Below, one piece after another: positions 51,808 to 59,446 of a stretch of DNA of 64,000 nt (positions are counted from its first letter, which is position 1; every line of letters begins with the position of its first letter). The stretch spans positions 1-64,000 of the forward strand of contig JAEVYU010000004.1 in NCBI GenBank assembly GCA_023392595.1, read 5' to 3'. Both the position numbers and the translations under genes were made by a program. The notes beneath the pieces are model-generated. The model did not search any database, had not been told where the DNA came from, and was given only the letters and a program-made list of their open reading frames with translations. This stretch comes from Bacillota bacterium. Its GTDB lineage: Bacteria > Bacillota > UBA4882 > UBA8346.

Positions 51808-52521
51808 GTGCAGCATAGCATGGGTCAATCCATGTCATCACGGATTCGTTTGATTATTGCTGATGATATGTTGCCGATTCGAGAGTATTTAAGTATGGTT
51901 CTTTCCCATGAGCCGGATATGGAGGTGTTAGAAGCGGTTGGAAGTGGCAGTGATGCAGTAGAGCGGGCACTGGCAACTGGACCCGATGTAATATTAATGG
52001 ATTTGGAAATGGAGACTCCTCGAGCCGGGGTTGAGGCCATTTCACGTTTAATGAATCAAAACGAAAATATTCGTTGTGTGGTGCTTACCCATTTTGGTGA
52101 TGATGAAACGGTATTTGCAGCTTTTGAAGCAGGGGCTACCGATTATGTATTGAAGGATTCGTCAGCTGCTGAAATCATTGAAGCAGTCCGCGCCGCTGCC
52201 AATGATATGTCGCCTATCCGCCCTCGAATTGCCCGAATGATTCGTTCCGAGTTCAGGACGATGCGTTCTGAAAGAGCGAGTTTGGTAGCGACATTGAATA
52301 TTGTTTATCGTTTAACACCAACCGAGCTAGGAATACTAAGGATGCTGGCGGAGGGAAAAGACCGGACTGAAATTGCCAAAATTCATTGCGTAGAGCCTTC
52401 AACGATTCGGACTCATGTGGGGAATATTTTGAAAAAGTTCGATGAGTCTTCGGCTAAGGATGTAGTGACGCGACTGCGTAATTTGGGGATTTTCGATATT
52501 TTCACCAGCCCAAAAAATTAA
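51808..52521 (+). CDS. NarL/LuxR-type response regulator
   Basis: The 237-aa protein has an N-terminal receiver domain (acidic pair D19/D20, phospho-acceptor in VILMDLEM at D65, CVVLTHFGDD, ATDYVLKDSS with the conserved Lys). A C-terminal LuxR helix-turn-helix follows: YRLTPTELGILRMLAEGKDR and EPSTIRTHVGNILKKFD. The start is GTG 51808 with AAGGAGGAG at ideal distance. It is the last gene of the sugar locus and the likely partner of the kinase at 44671. Pairing a seven-helix kinase and a NarL regulator with a CUT1 transporter differs from the usual YesM/YesN (AraC-type) pairs. Confidence 0.92.
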   Translation: MQHSMGQSMSSRIRLIIADDMLPIREYLSMVLSHEPDMEVLEAVGSGSDAVERALATGPDVILMDLEMETPRAGVEAISRLMNQNENIRCVVLTHFGDDETVFAAFEAGATDYVLKDSSAAEIIEAVRAAANDMSPIRPRIARMIRSEFRTMRSERASLVATLNIVYRLTPTELGILRMLAEGKDRTEIAKIHCVEPSTIRTHVGNILKKFDESSAKDVVTRLRNLGIFDIFTSPKN

Positions 52522-52615
52522 AATTTAAAGAAATCAGAAAAATAGCATCATAAATTGGGATGGGGAATTTTTGGGGAAATAAAAAATCCCGAAATTCGGG
52601 ATTGTGTGATACTAC

Positions 52616-52690
52616 TGGAGCTGGTGAAAGGAGTCGAACCTTCAACCTGCGGTTTACGATACCGCTGCTCTGCCATTGAGCTACACCAGC
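52616..52690 (-). tRNA. tRNA-Thr (anticodon CGT)
   Basis: Reading the minus strand from 52690: acceptor GCTGGTG, D-arm AGCTCAATGGCAGAGC, anticodon stem GCGGT/ACCGC with loop ATCGTAA (CGT, reads ACG), T-arm with GGTTCGACTCC, acceptor CACCAGC, discriminator T and an encoded CCA. Confidence 0.97.
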
Positions 52691-52789
52691 ATCAAATATA
52701 TAATATTGTACCATGTCTCACTTGTGAAATCAACGAAATCGATAAAATCATGAAAAAACTTCCAGGATAGCCTAGAAGTTGATGACATT

Positions 52790-52864
52790 TGGAGCGGGCG
52801 ACGGGATTCGAACCCGCGGTCCTCGGCTTGGGAAGCCGATGCTCTACCACTGAGCCACACCCGC
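52790..52864 (-). tRNA. tRNA-Gly (anticodon CCC)
   Basis: Minus strand from 52864: acceptor GCGGGTG, D-arm GGCTCAGTGGTAGAGC, anticodon stem TCGGC/GCCGA with loop TTCCCAA (CCC, reads GGG), T-arm GGGTTCGAATCCC, encoded CCA. It lies 99 bp upstream of tRNA-Thr on the same strand, so they are probably co-transcribed. Confidence 0.97.
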
Positions 52865-53091
52865 ATTGCACAAAATATTATACTCTAAGTAGTTTGAAAA
52901 ATCAAGAGTACAGTAAAGAAAAATGTTTAGTATTATTTTCCTTCCAAGATAGATGAATAATTGGTGAAAAACCAAAAAAAAATGAGTGATAAAAAAGGAT
53001 TTTTTGCTCTCTGGTCGAAATTCATAATCGTGTTCGTCAATCATATATTTAGGTATGATGAGTATCTAAATTAAGACTAGGAGGGGTTTTA

Positions 53092-53262
53092 ATGAGTTAT
53101 AAAATTAATGACGATTGCATCAGTTGCGGCGCTTGCCAATCCGAGTGTCCAGTTGAAGCTATCAGCGAAGGTTCGGATAAGTATGTTATAGACCCTAGCA
53201 AATGTACCGAGTGTGGTTCTTGCGCCGATGTTTGTCCTGTTGGAGCGCCAACTCAAGGCTAA
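53092..53262 (+). CDS. 2[4Fe-4S] ferredoxin
   Basis: The 56-aa protein contains two complete cluster motifs: CISCGACQSECP (CxxCxxCxxxCP) and CTECGSCADVCP, separated by an acidic linker (VEAISEGSDKYVIDPSK), exactly as in clostridial ferredoxin. It is a low-potential electron carrier in anaerobic metabolism and indicates a fermentative or otherwise anaerobic lifestyle. AGGAGGGG lies 7 nt before the ATG, and a strong terminator follows 7 nt after the stop, so it is monocistronic and probably well expressed. Confidence 0.97.
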   Translation: MSYKINDDCISCGACQSECPVEAISEGSDKYVIDPSKCTECGSCADVCPVGAPTQG

Positions 53263-53269
53263 AGACCCC

Positions 53270-53294
53270 AAAGCCCCCTTTAGGGGGCTTTTTT
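53270..53294 (+). terminator. Intrinsic terminator of the ferredoxin gene
   Basis: AAAGCCCCC-TTTA-GGGGGCTTT followed by TTT. Confidence 0.95.
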
Positions 53295-53330
53295 ACTTTA
53301 TATACCCACTTTATTCAATCAGCACTGAAA

Positions 53331-53774
53331 TTATTGAAGCAACGAATTCACGATTTGATTGACTAATTTACCGTCAGCTCTTCCTTTGACTTTTGGCATT
53401 AATACAGGCATGACTTTATTCATGTCCTTTTTACTGGAAGCGCCAACCTCGGCAATAACTTCTTCAATAAGTTTTCGCACTTCGGTTTCAGATAATGGAG
53501 CGGGTAAATATTCTTGGACGATAAGGATTTCTTTCTGAAGATTTTCTACAAGATCCGTACGGCCTGCCTTTTCAAACTCCACCAGGGAATCATTTCTCTG
53601 CTTCATTTCTTTGGCCAATACTTCAATGACTTCTTCATCGCTTAACTGATGGCCACGTGCTATTTCCAGATTCATAACTGCCGCTTTGGCCAACCGGATA
53701 ACCGACAGTCTAACGGTATCCTTGTTTTTCATGGCAGTTTTTAAATCTTCTTGCAGTTTTTCTTTTAAGGTCAT
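53331..53774 (-). CDS. GatB/YqeY-domain protein
   Basis: The 147-aa protein is a typical YqeY: LKEKLQEDLKTAMKNKDTVR, LSVIRLAKAAVMN, EMKQRNDSLVEFEKAGRTDL, EYLPAPLSETEVRKLIEE and a C-terminal MNKVMPVLMPKVKGRADG. The domain occurs as the tail of GatB/GatE amidotransferases; the free-standing protein is widespread in Firmicutes and its role is not settled (tRNA binding is assumed). GGAGGA is 5 nt before ATG 53774; the longer frame to 53801 lacks a site. Confidence 0.94.
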   Translation of the reverse strand: MTLKEKLQEDLKTAMKNKDTVRLSVIRLAKAAVMNLEIARGHQLSDEEVIEVLAKEMKQRNDSLVEFEKAGRTDLVENLQKEILIVQEYLPAPLSETEVRKLIEEVIAEVGASSKKDMNKVMPVLMPKVKGRADGKLVNQIVNSLLQ

Positions 53775-53870
53775 TTTTATCCTCCTCCCAGGGATTAACA
53801 TTAAGATATTTTATTTCTAGAAGGAGTATGGATTTCCTGCTAAATTCTCATTGGAATCTGAACCGGGAGT

Positions 53871-54338
53871 TTATTTAGCAAAAAGGTGTCGCCCAATCTT
53901 TTGGATGGTACGGCGCGTCCAAACATAAGACGTAGGGGACGACACTTTTGAAGGGTTATAGAAAAAGAGCGCCCCCCCGGACGGATCCCATCCTCCCAAT
54001 GCCGCACGGGCTGCCTTGCGGGCGGAATTAGTAGGCGGTTTATTGAATTGGCCATTGCTTACGGATTCAAAAGCATGAGGTTGGTAAACAACTCCGGCTA
54101 TTGTTTTTGGGAATCTGGCATTTTGAATACGATTCAAGATTACCGCTCCGACAGCGACTTGCCCGAGATAAGGTTCGGCGCCTGCTTCGGCTTGAATAAT
54201 CCTGGCCAGTAAATCGCTGCCACCACTATAATTCATACGCCTTGGTGCGGCTGATGCATCCCGCCATAATGAAAAGATTCCGGCAACAGTTCCAATAACC
54301 AGAAGCACGATCATGAGTCGCAAATGAATTTTTTTCAA
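53871..54338 (-). CDS. SleB-type cell wall hydrolase
   Basis: The 155-aa protein has an N-terminal signal/anchor (LRLMIVLLVIGTVAGIFSLW) and a Hydrolase_2 (SleB) domain: LLARIIQAEAGAEPYLGQVA with catalytic Glu, VGAVILNRIQNARFPKTIAG, VVYQPHAFESVSNGQF and GALFFYNPSKVSSP. SleB cleaves cortex peptidoglycan during germination. Unlike Bacillus SleB there is no N-terminal peptidoglycan-binding domain, so this may be the CwlJ-like or vegetative type. The start is TTG 54338 with GTGGAG upstream. Confidence 0.9.
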   Translation of the reverse strand: MKKIHLRLMIVLLVIGTVAGIFSLWRDASAAPRRMNYSGGSDLLARIIQAEAGAEPYLGQVAVGAVILNRIQNARFPKTIAGVVYQPHAFESVSNGQFNKPPTNSARKAARAALGGWDPSGGALFFYNPSKVSSPTSYVWTRRTIQKIGRHLFAK

Positions 54339-54434
54339 TGGGCTCCACTTCCTCAGATGTTTTTTTTATTATTCCATCATCGGAATTAGAAAATACAGGT
54401 GTCCCAAATGTTGTTTTGAAAAGAAAAAGGTAAA

Positions 54435-55073
54435 TTAGATACTTAATTTCTCCAATATTTTTTGGAGGGTATTTTCTGTAGGCATCATTACCATTTGAAT
54501 GCGAATCTCTAAATTGGGGATTAAATATTCAAAATGAATCAATAAGCTATCGATGGCGTAAACTTTAGCCGAATAAGCAAGTGACCGATCCAATTCGTTA
54601 ACACGGGTTGGAGGAGTAAACCACCATTTCAAGGAAGTTTTTTCAGTCAAACCCCGCCAAAAGGCATTGGATAAAATATTGACCAATTCAGCTAAAAAGG
54701 AAATCTCAACCCGATTAATGTCGCCGAGATTTTTGATTTTTCGGTGACCGTTGATTTTATCGACAAAAAAGATGGCGTCCGATTCCCGAAAGAAAGTATA
54801 GATTTCCCCGCTGATTTCTCCTGAAAAACGCATATGGTAACCAAGATGATTGGAATAAAACATTTTGATACGATCAATCATCATGGTTAATGGAAGGAAA
54901 GATAGGCAATTTAAATGGATATCATTGTAGCTTCCTAAAAAATCCCGAAGGGAGTTAACGGATTCGGCAGCCCCTCTTTGAGCAACTTCATAGAGTTTCT
55001 TAATTTCTTGGGGGGGTAAAAAATAATTTTCTTGAATACTGGCTTCGTTTTGTTCGATGGCGATGTTAAGCAT
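54435..55073 (-). CDS. CheC/CheX-like phosphatase-family protein
   Basis: The 212-aa cytosolic protein has one motif of the CheC/CheX/FliY class, VEISFLAELVNILSNAFWRG, in which S-x3-E-x2-N matches the catalytic helix that dephosphorylates CheY-P. The surrounding beta-strand pattern (MRFSGEISGEIYTFF) also fits. The usual second helix is not obvious, so it could act as a single-centre phosphatase or be degenerate. No chemotaxis genes are nearby. AAAAGGAG precedes the ATG. This is a motif-level assignment. Confidence 0.6.
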   Translation of the reverse strand: MLNIAIEQNEASIQENYFLPPQEIKKLYEVAQRGAAESVNSLRDFLGSYNDIHLNCLSFLPLTMMIDRIKMFYSNHLGYHMRFSGEISGEIYTFFRESDAIFFVDKINGHRKIKNLGDINRVEISFLAELVNILSNAFWRGLTEKTSLKWWFTPPTRVNELDRSLAYSAKVYAIDSLLIHFEYLIPNLEIRIQMVMMPTENTLQKILEKLSI

Positions 55074-55404
55074 GAAAAAACGCTCCTTTTGAATTCTAAT
55101 TCATTATGAGGCCCAAGATGAATCAATAGAGAAAAGGTCTCCTAGTATTTTTGATAAACCATACATTGTCAATCGTCTATCTTTGATTCATCGTAGGCCA
55201 ATTTAAGTTAATTAGATTCGCGGTTTGAAATGATATTCCTGTATCGATAATAGGCGAAATTAGCCGATAATTAACGGATTAGCGATATAATTTAATTCAA
55301 CGGTAAAATTTAATTTATCATCGTAATAAAATGCCGGATTTAAGATAAATATGTCGTTTTTTAAAAGTTTTGGTTTTGTCCCTTTCCTTTGATATAATTG
55401 AAAC
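55074..55404. other. 331-bp divergent gap
   Basis: AT-rich region between the CheC-like and endonuclease III genes. Apart from the promoter at 55370-55398 I see no gene or stable hairpin. Confidence 0.6.
55370..55398 (+). promoter_or_regulatory. Promoter giving an apparently leaderless nth-type mRNA
   Basis: TTGGTT (55370-55375), 17 nt and TATAAT (55393-55398). The ATG begins 7 nt after the -10, at the expected transcription start, and no Shine-Dalgarno sequence exists. Confidence 0.65.
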
Positions 55405-56082
55405 ATGAAAAAATTTGATAATGAGTATTATGTAAAGGTACTGAATATACTGCGGAATGATCTGGGAGAGCCGGATACGTTGCATCAAAGCAGTCCTTTG
55501 GCCTATACCAGTTCTGCCTTGGAAGTGTTGCTTGCTACGATTTTAACCCAGGCCACTTCGGATCAAAATGCTCTGCGGGCTTGGCTGAATTTTAAAAAGG
55601 TATATTCGGAACCGGAAGAAGTATTACAAAGTGGAGAAGAGCAGTTGAAGGATACAATTCATTCCGCCGGATTAGCAAACCAGAAAACCAAGACAATGAT
55701 GGCAGTTCTTCAAGAAATACAGAATAAATTCGGGATCTGTTCTTTGGACTCTTTGAAAGAAGACTCCAGGTTAGCTTGGAGTTTTTTGAATCATTTACCA
55801 GGAGTGGGGCCAAAAACAGCTGCCTGTACTTTCTTGTTTGGGTTAGGCTTTTCTAAATTTCCGGTTGACGTCCACATTCAACGGATCGTGAAACGATTAG
55901 GATGGATTGATGACAATCTAAATCCTGAGCAAAGCCAGGAAGTTTTGTCATCGGAATTACCCGCGGCGTTACATCAAAATCTTCATATATTGTTACTCAA
56001 TTTAGGCCGACGGTACTGCCGACCGCATCAACCTCTTTGCAACGATTGTCCATTAAATGACGAATGTTCGAAATCGTTCTAG
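55405..56082 (+). CDS. Endonuclease III-family DNA glycosylase/AP lyase
   Basis: The 225-aa protein has the helix-hairpin-helix LPGVGPKTAACTFLFGLG with catalytic Lys, the catalytic Asp in FPVDVHIQRIVKRLGW and the [4Fe-4S] motif C-x6-C-x2-C-x5-C in CRPHQPLCNDCPLNDEC. The N-terminal ATILTQATSDQNALRAW replaces the canonical LSAQTTD of Nth, placing it in the Nth-like subgroup common in clostridia and archaea. It removes oxidised pyrimidines or mismatched bases. No ribosome site precedes the ATG, and the -10 is 7 nt away. Confidence 0.92.
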   Translation: MKKFDNEYYVKVLNILRNDLGEPDTLHQSSPLAYTSSALEVLLATILTQATSDQNALRAWLNFKKVYSEPEEVLQSGEEQLKDTIHSAGLANQKTKTMMAVLQEIQNKFGICSLDSLKEDSRLAWSFLNHLPGVGPKTAACTFLFGLGFSKFPVDVHIQRIVKRLGWIDDNLNPEQSQEVLSSELPAALHQNLHILLLNLGRRYCRPHQPLCNDCPLNDECSKSF

Positions 56083-56184
56083 TAGAGCGTATCGTAAATA
56101 AACGGCAATCAGAAATGGGGAAGATACGCTCTAATTAAGTAAAACGTTCACAATATTGAGTAGTTATTTAGAGAACGTTTTACT
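56083..56184. repeat. Two tandem long-loop inverted repeats
   Basis: TAGAGCGTATC/GATACGCTCTA (56083-56093, 56123-56133) starts directly after a stop codon. AGTAAAACGTTC/GAACGTTTTACT (56138-56149, 56173-56184) follows 4 bp later. Each has an 11-12 bp perfect stem and a 23-29 nt loop and no T run. They could be terminators, mRNA stabilisers or protein sites before the metallopeptidase gene. Confidence 0.65.
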
Positions 56185-56236
56185 AGTTTACATAATGCGA
56201 CTTTTGGTGTTATAATGAGGCTAAAAGGAGCTTGCC

Positions 56237-57358
56237 ATGAGGAAAAATGGTGTCGTTTTAATCGTGGTTGGGCTGATCATAAGCCTGATGATCATGATAA
56301 TTATCATAAAAAACAGCAGCTACTCGTCGTTGAATCCAAGTGTAATGAAAACTGTATCGAAGAAACAAAATGATTGGATGAAGGTAAAAAGTAAAGCCCA
56401 ACTTGTATTGTTAATGAATCGATATATTAAGCAAATTCACGATTTAGAAAGAAATCTCGGGAAAACCGGTCAACCGGGCTATAAAATCTACACAAGCATT
56501 GAGAGTCAACAACTGTTTGAATATTATCAATCAGTAGCCTCTTTACTGGATTACCTGAATTACGGCAAAACGGATAGCGCCAAGAATCAGTGGGAAGGTT
56601 ATCCATTCTCGAAACATGCTAATGCGCCTTATCGGCGGGAACAGGTTATTAGGGTTTTGACGGAATTAAATCACCATAAAGTTCCCAAGGCTTTTTTGAA
56701 AGGTTTAAATATATATATATTGCCATATGCAATACCGGGTGTTAGTGGCTTGGGTGGGCCGGGTTATATTTTATTGAGTGCCCAAAATATTCATGAGACC
56801 TTGATTGATAACCAGATCTCGGTCACCTTGTATCATGAGATCGGGCATCATGTTAACTTTACTTTTATGCCGAAGGATAACCGTCAAGGCGATACGCTAT
56901 GGGCGGAATTTTTGAAAATACGCGGCGGCGTTTGGCATGGGCCGGGGGAAGTTAATACTGGCGACTGGGGCGCCTCTAGTGAAGAAACGTTTGCCGAGGA
57001 TTTTCGGATGCTGTTCGGAAATAACCAGCCCTATTTTGGTGATTTGGCTTTGGGAGATCCCCGTACCGATCCGAGGAAAGCTGCCCGGGAAAAGAAATTT
57101 TTGATAAATTTGGAGAATGAAAAGATCAAAAACGGATATCGGTCACCCTGGATAGTAGAAGAAAAACTTTTCTTTTGGCAGAATCAAAACCTAATGTTGT
57201 TTGTTGGTTGGTCAGTGCTCGGTTTGTCGATGTTCTTTATTCGAAAATATCGGAATCCCCGGAACGGGTATTCATTTTCGGGCAACCGAAATCAATGGCG
57301 GGTTTGGAAATCCATGGGTAAAATGAAAAAATCATATCTTTCAAAAGGGACAGCCTAA
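56237..57358 (+). CDS. Membrane-anchored zinc metallopeptidase-like protein
   Basis: The 373-aa protein has an N-terminal membrane helix (GVVLIVVGLIISLMIMIIII), an outer domain with the zinc motif LYHEIGHHVNFTFMP (HExxH) at about residue 200 and a downstream Glu in EETFAEDFRMLFG, which fits the third ligand of gluzincins. A C-terminal helix follows (NLMLFVGWSVLGLSMFFI). The substrate is unknown. A similar HExxH plus E-x-F-A-E-D pattern is found in anthrax-toxin-like peptidases. AAAAGGAG precedes the ATG. It is monocistronic after the double inverted repeat. Confidence 0.8.
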   Translation: MRKNGVVLIVVGLIISLMIMIIIIKNSSYSSLNPSVMKTVSKKQNDWMKVKSKAQLVLLMNRYIKQIHDLERNLGKTGQPGYKIYTSIESQQLFEYYQSVASLLDYLNYGKTDSAKNQWEGYPFSKHANAPYRREQVIRVLTELNHHKVPKAFLKGLNIYILPYAIPGVSGLGGPGYILLSAQNIHETLIDNQISVTLYHEIGHHVNFTFMPKDNRQGDTLWAEFLKIRGGVWHGPGEVNTGDWGASSEETFAEDFRMLFGNNQPYFGDLALGDPRTDPRKAAREKKFLINLENEKIKNGYRSPWIVEEKLFFWQNQNLMLFVGWSVLGLSMFFIRKYRNPRNGYSFSGNRNQWRVWKSMGKMKKSYLSKGTA

Positions 57359-57480
57359 GAAATTTTGAACGATTGAATGTAAAAAAAATCCAATCATGAT
57401 ACTTTAGTCCTATTAAAAACCAAGGGAATCGATCCGATATATAAAAACAGGATGAATTTTAATCTTTCGGAGGAGATATT

Positions 57481-57651
57481 ATGGCAACCAATGGTATGAA
57501 CATAAATGAAGTTATCATCAATACCAGGGTTAACAAGGTGGTGGGCATAAAGAAATATCAACAGGTTAAGGAAGTTATGTCACAATTTGATTCCAAGTTA
57601 CAGGATGAATTAAATAAACAAACCCCCAAAATAGACCATAAGATCAAATAA
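57481..57651 (+). CDS. Small 56-aa protein of unknown function
   Basis: GGAGGAG is 5 nt before ATG 57481. The product starts MATNGMNINEVIINTRVNKV and continues with a Lys/Gln-rich helix (VKEVMSQFDSKLQDELNKQ) ending basic. There is no signal or membrane segment. It was read directly because it is short. The codon pattern and strong ribosome site support a real gene; the family is not recognised. Confidence 0.6.
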   Translation: MATNGMNINEVIINTRVNKVVGIKKYQQVKEVMSQFDSKLQDELNKQTPKIDHKIK

Positions 57652-57776
57652 GTGGAAAATCCTATAATTGGAATTTTGGAATATGAAATAAAGGAAGGAA
57701 TATAAGGAAAAGTATTGTATATAAATCCTACGGGATGAGAAAAGTATGACTTTTAATTTAAGGAGGATGTTTGGCA

Positions 57777-58307
57777 ATGAAGAAATGGCTGGGCGTATTG
57801 ATGATCGGCATATTTTTCCTTTGCGGTTCTTGGAGTGTTTATGCCAATCCGGTGAGATTCGGCGATCCTCACAGAGGCCCTCAAGGAGGCCCCCGAGATG
57901 GATTTCGTGATAACCGCCGGGAACGGGAGCTGCAAAATGATAGCCGATATGTTATTCATCGGACAGCAGAGGTTATTTTTGAGGCACAACGGGCTGCGGA
58001 ACGCGGGCGTCGTTCATTCGGACTCGCCCGGGCGGTTGTTGCCCAGCAACGTGCTCGGCAACTGTACATGAGTCGAAATTATCAAGACGCCATTTTCTTT
58101 TCAATGCGAGCCCGCAGAATAGCAATGGATGTCATTCGGGCAAATAATTTCAGAGTTCGTCCCGAATTTTTCACGGATCGATTGGAATCAAGATACGACC
58201 GTCAGGGTCCCAGTGACGATGAGTTGGATCGACGGATGGATCGGGATCGGGGAAGACCGGGCAGAGACGATGATGCTATTCATATCAGGATTGAGTTGGA
58301 TCTATAA
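57777..58307 (+). CDS. Secreted Arg-rich protein, paralogue A
   Basis: The 176-aa protein has a signal peptide (WLGVLMIGIFFLCGSWSVYA), a Gly/Pro/Arg-rich segment, and a helical core shared with the protein at 62373-62894: YVIHRTA, AQRAAERGRR, GLxxA, QxxARxLY, YxxAIxxSxRARxxA. The tail is Asp/Arg-rich with a short beta-strand end (AIHIRIELDL). The paired helices resemble a TPR-like hairpin. AAGGAGG precedes ATG 57777. No known family comes to mind. Export to the envelope is the only secure inference. Confidence 0.75.
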   Translation: MKKWLGVLMIGIFFLCGSWSVYANPVRFGDPHRGPQGGPRDGFRDNRRERELQNDSRYVIHRTAEVIFEAQRAAERGRRSFGLARAVVAQQRARQLYMSRNYQDAIFFSMRARRIAMDVIRANNFRVRPEFFTDRLESRYDRQGPSDDELDRRMDRDRGRPGRDDDAIHIRIELDL

Positions 58308-58378
58308 AAAGGGAATTGACTGTTGTCAATTTAAATAGTCACTTCATTCGTAAATATTCAGTTTGAATAAGTAAATAG

Positions 58379-58408
58379 AAAAACCGGTCCTCTCAGGATC
58401 GGTTTTTT
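58379..58408. terminator. Bidirectional terminator between convergent genes
   Basis: AAAAACCGGTCCT-CTC-AGGATCGGTTTTTT serves paralogue A on the plus strand and the EamA gene on the minus strand. Confidence 0.9.
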
Positions 58409-58458
58409 GATGTGACATTCAGGTTTGATTTGTAATGAATGAGGAGGGTAAGGAAAAT

Positions 58459-59379
58459 TTACGTTGTGGAAATTCCAGTGTCGGCATGTTTTGTGACAAT
58501 ATTCGGAAGTTGGGCGATTAACATTCCCAATAGCATGAGGAGGCAACCTAGATAGCCTCTAATCCCCAAATTTTCGTGTAAGATGAGCAATCCGCCCAGA
58601 CTTGCGAATACACTTTCCATACTCATAATGATGGCTGCATGAGAAGGTTTGGCATGTTTTTGGCCGAAAACTTGAAGCGTATAGGCAATTCCCACCGAAC
58701 AAATACCGCCGTAAAGGATTGGTATCACGGCCTGTTCAAGCCCGTTTATTGTTGTTTTTTCAAAGGCAAATGCAGCTGCCATACTGAGAAAGGAACAGGT
58801 TAAAAATTGGACGATACATAACTTCAAAGCATGAACTCGCTTGGTATAATAGTCAATGAGCAAAATGTGAGTAGCCCAGAAAAAGGCGCCCAATAATTCT
58901 AATAAATCGGAACCGTTGATTTTAAAATCTTCAGTCACGCTTAAGAAATATAATCCGCTGGTTGCCAAGACCACGCCTAGCCATACACTTAAATGAGTGC
59001 GTTGTTTTAAGAAAATTCCCAGCATAGGCACAAGAAGGATGTATAGCCCGGTAATAAAAGCAGCCTTTCCGGCGGAAGTGTGGACTAAACCGATTTGTTG
59101 CAAGGATGCTCCGGCAAAAAGGACAGAGCCGGCAATAATACCGGCCAATGTCACGGATGACCTTTTCTGCTTTGTTGGATCGTTCAGCGGTTCCGGATTT
59201 TGTTTTAAAGAAAAAATGAGCAATGGAATTAAAGAGAGAGCGCCTAAAGCAAACCGGATGCCATTAAAGGTGAAGGAACCGACATATCTGGAACCGACCC
59301 GCTGGGCGACAAAGGCAAATCCCCATATGGCGGCGGTTATTAAAAGTAATAGATTTGAACGGATTTCTTGCTGCTTCAT
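58459..59379 (-). CDS. EamA/DMT-family transporter
   Basis: The 306-aa protein with ten hydrophobic helices contains two EamA repeats: LLLLITAAIWGFAFVAQRVG with FNGIRFALGALSLIPL, and LLELLGAFFWATHILLIDYY with AIIMSMESVFASLGGLLILH. DMT permeases export amino acids, nucleosides or other metabolites; the substrate is unknown. The frame is open to 59511, inside the pgm gene, but AGGGAGC with 7-nt spacing marks ATG 59379. It lies 67 bp downstream of pgm on the same strand and may be co-transcribed. Confidence 0.92.
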   Translation of the reverse strand: MKQQEIRSNLLLLITAAIWGFAFVAQRVGSRYVGSFTFNGIRFALGALSLIPLLIFSLKQNPEPLNDPTKQKRSSVTLAGIIAGSVLFAGASLQQIGLVHTSAGKAAFITGLYILLVPMLGIFLKQRTHLSVWLGVVLATSGLYFLSVTEDFKINGSDLLELLGAFFWATHILLIDYYTKRVHALKLCIVQFLTCSFLSMAAAFAFEKTTINGLEQAVIPILYGGICSVGIAYTLQVFGQKHAKPSHAAIIMSMESVFASLGGLLILHENLGIRGYLGCLLMLLGMLIAQLPNIVTKHADTGISTT

Positions 59380-59446
59380 AATCAACGCTCCCTGTAGTTG
59401 AAATGATTTTCCCGGCTGCGGCTTTGACCATAGGTGGTGTTTAACA

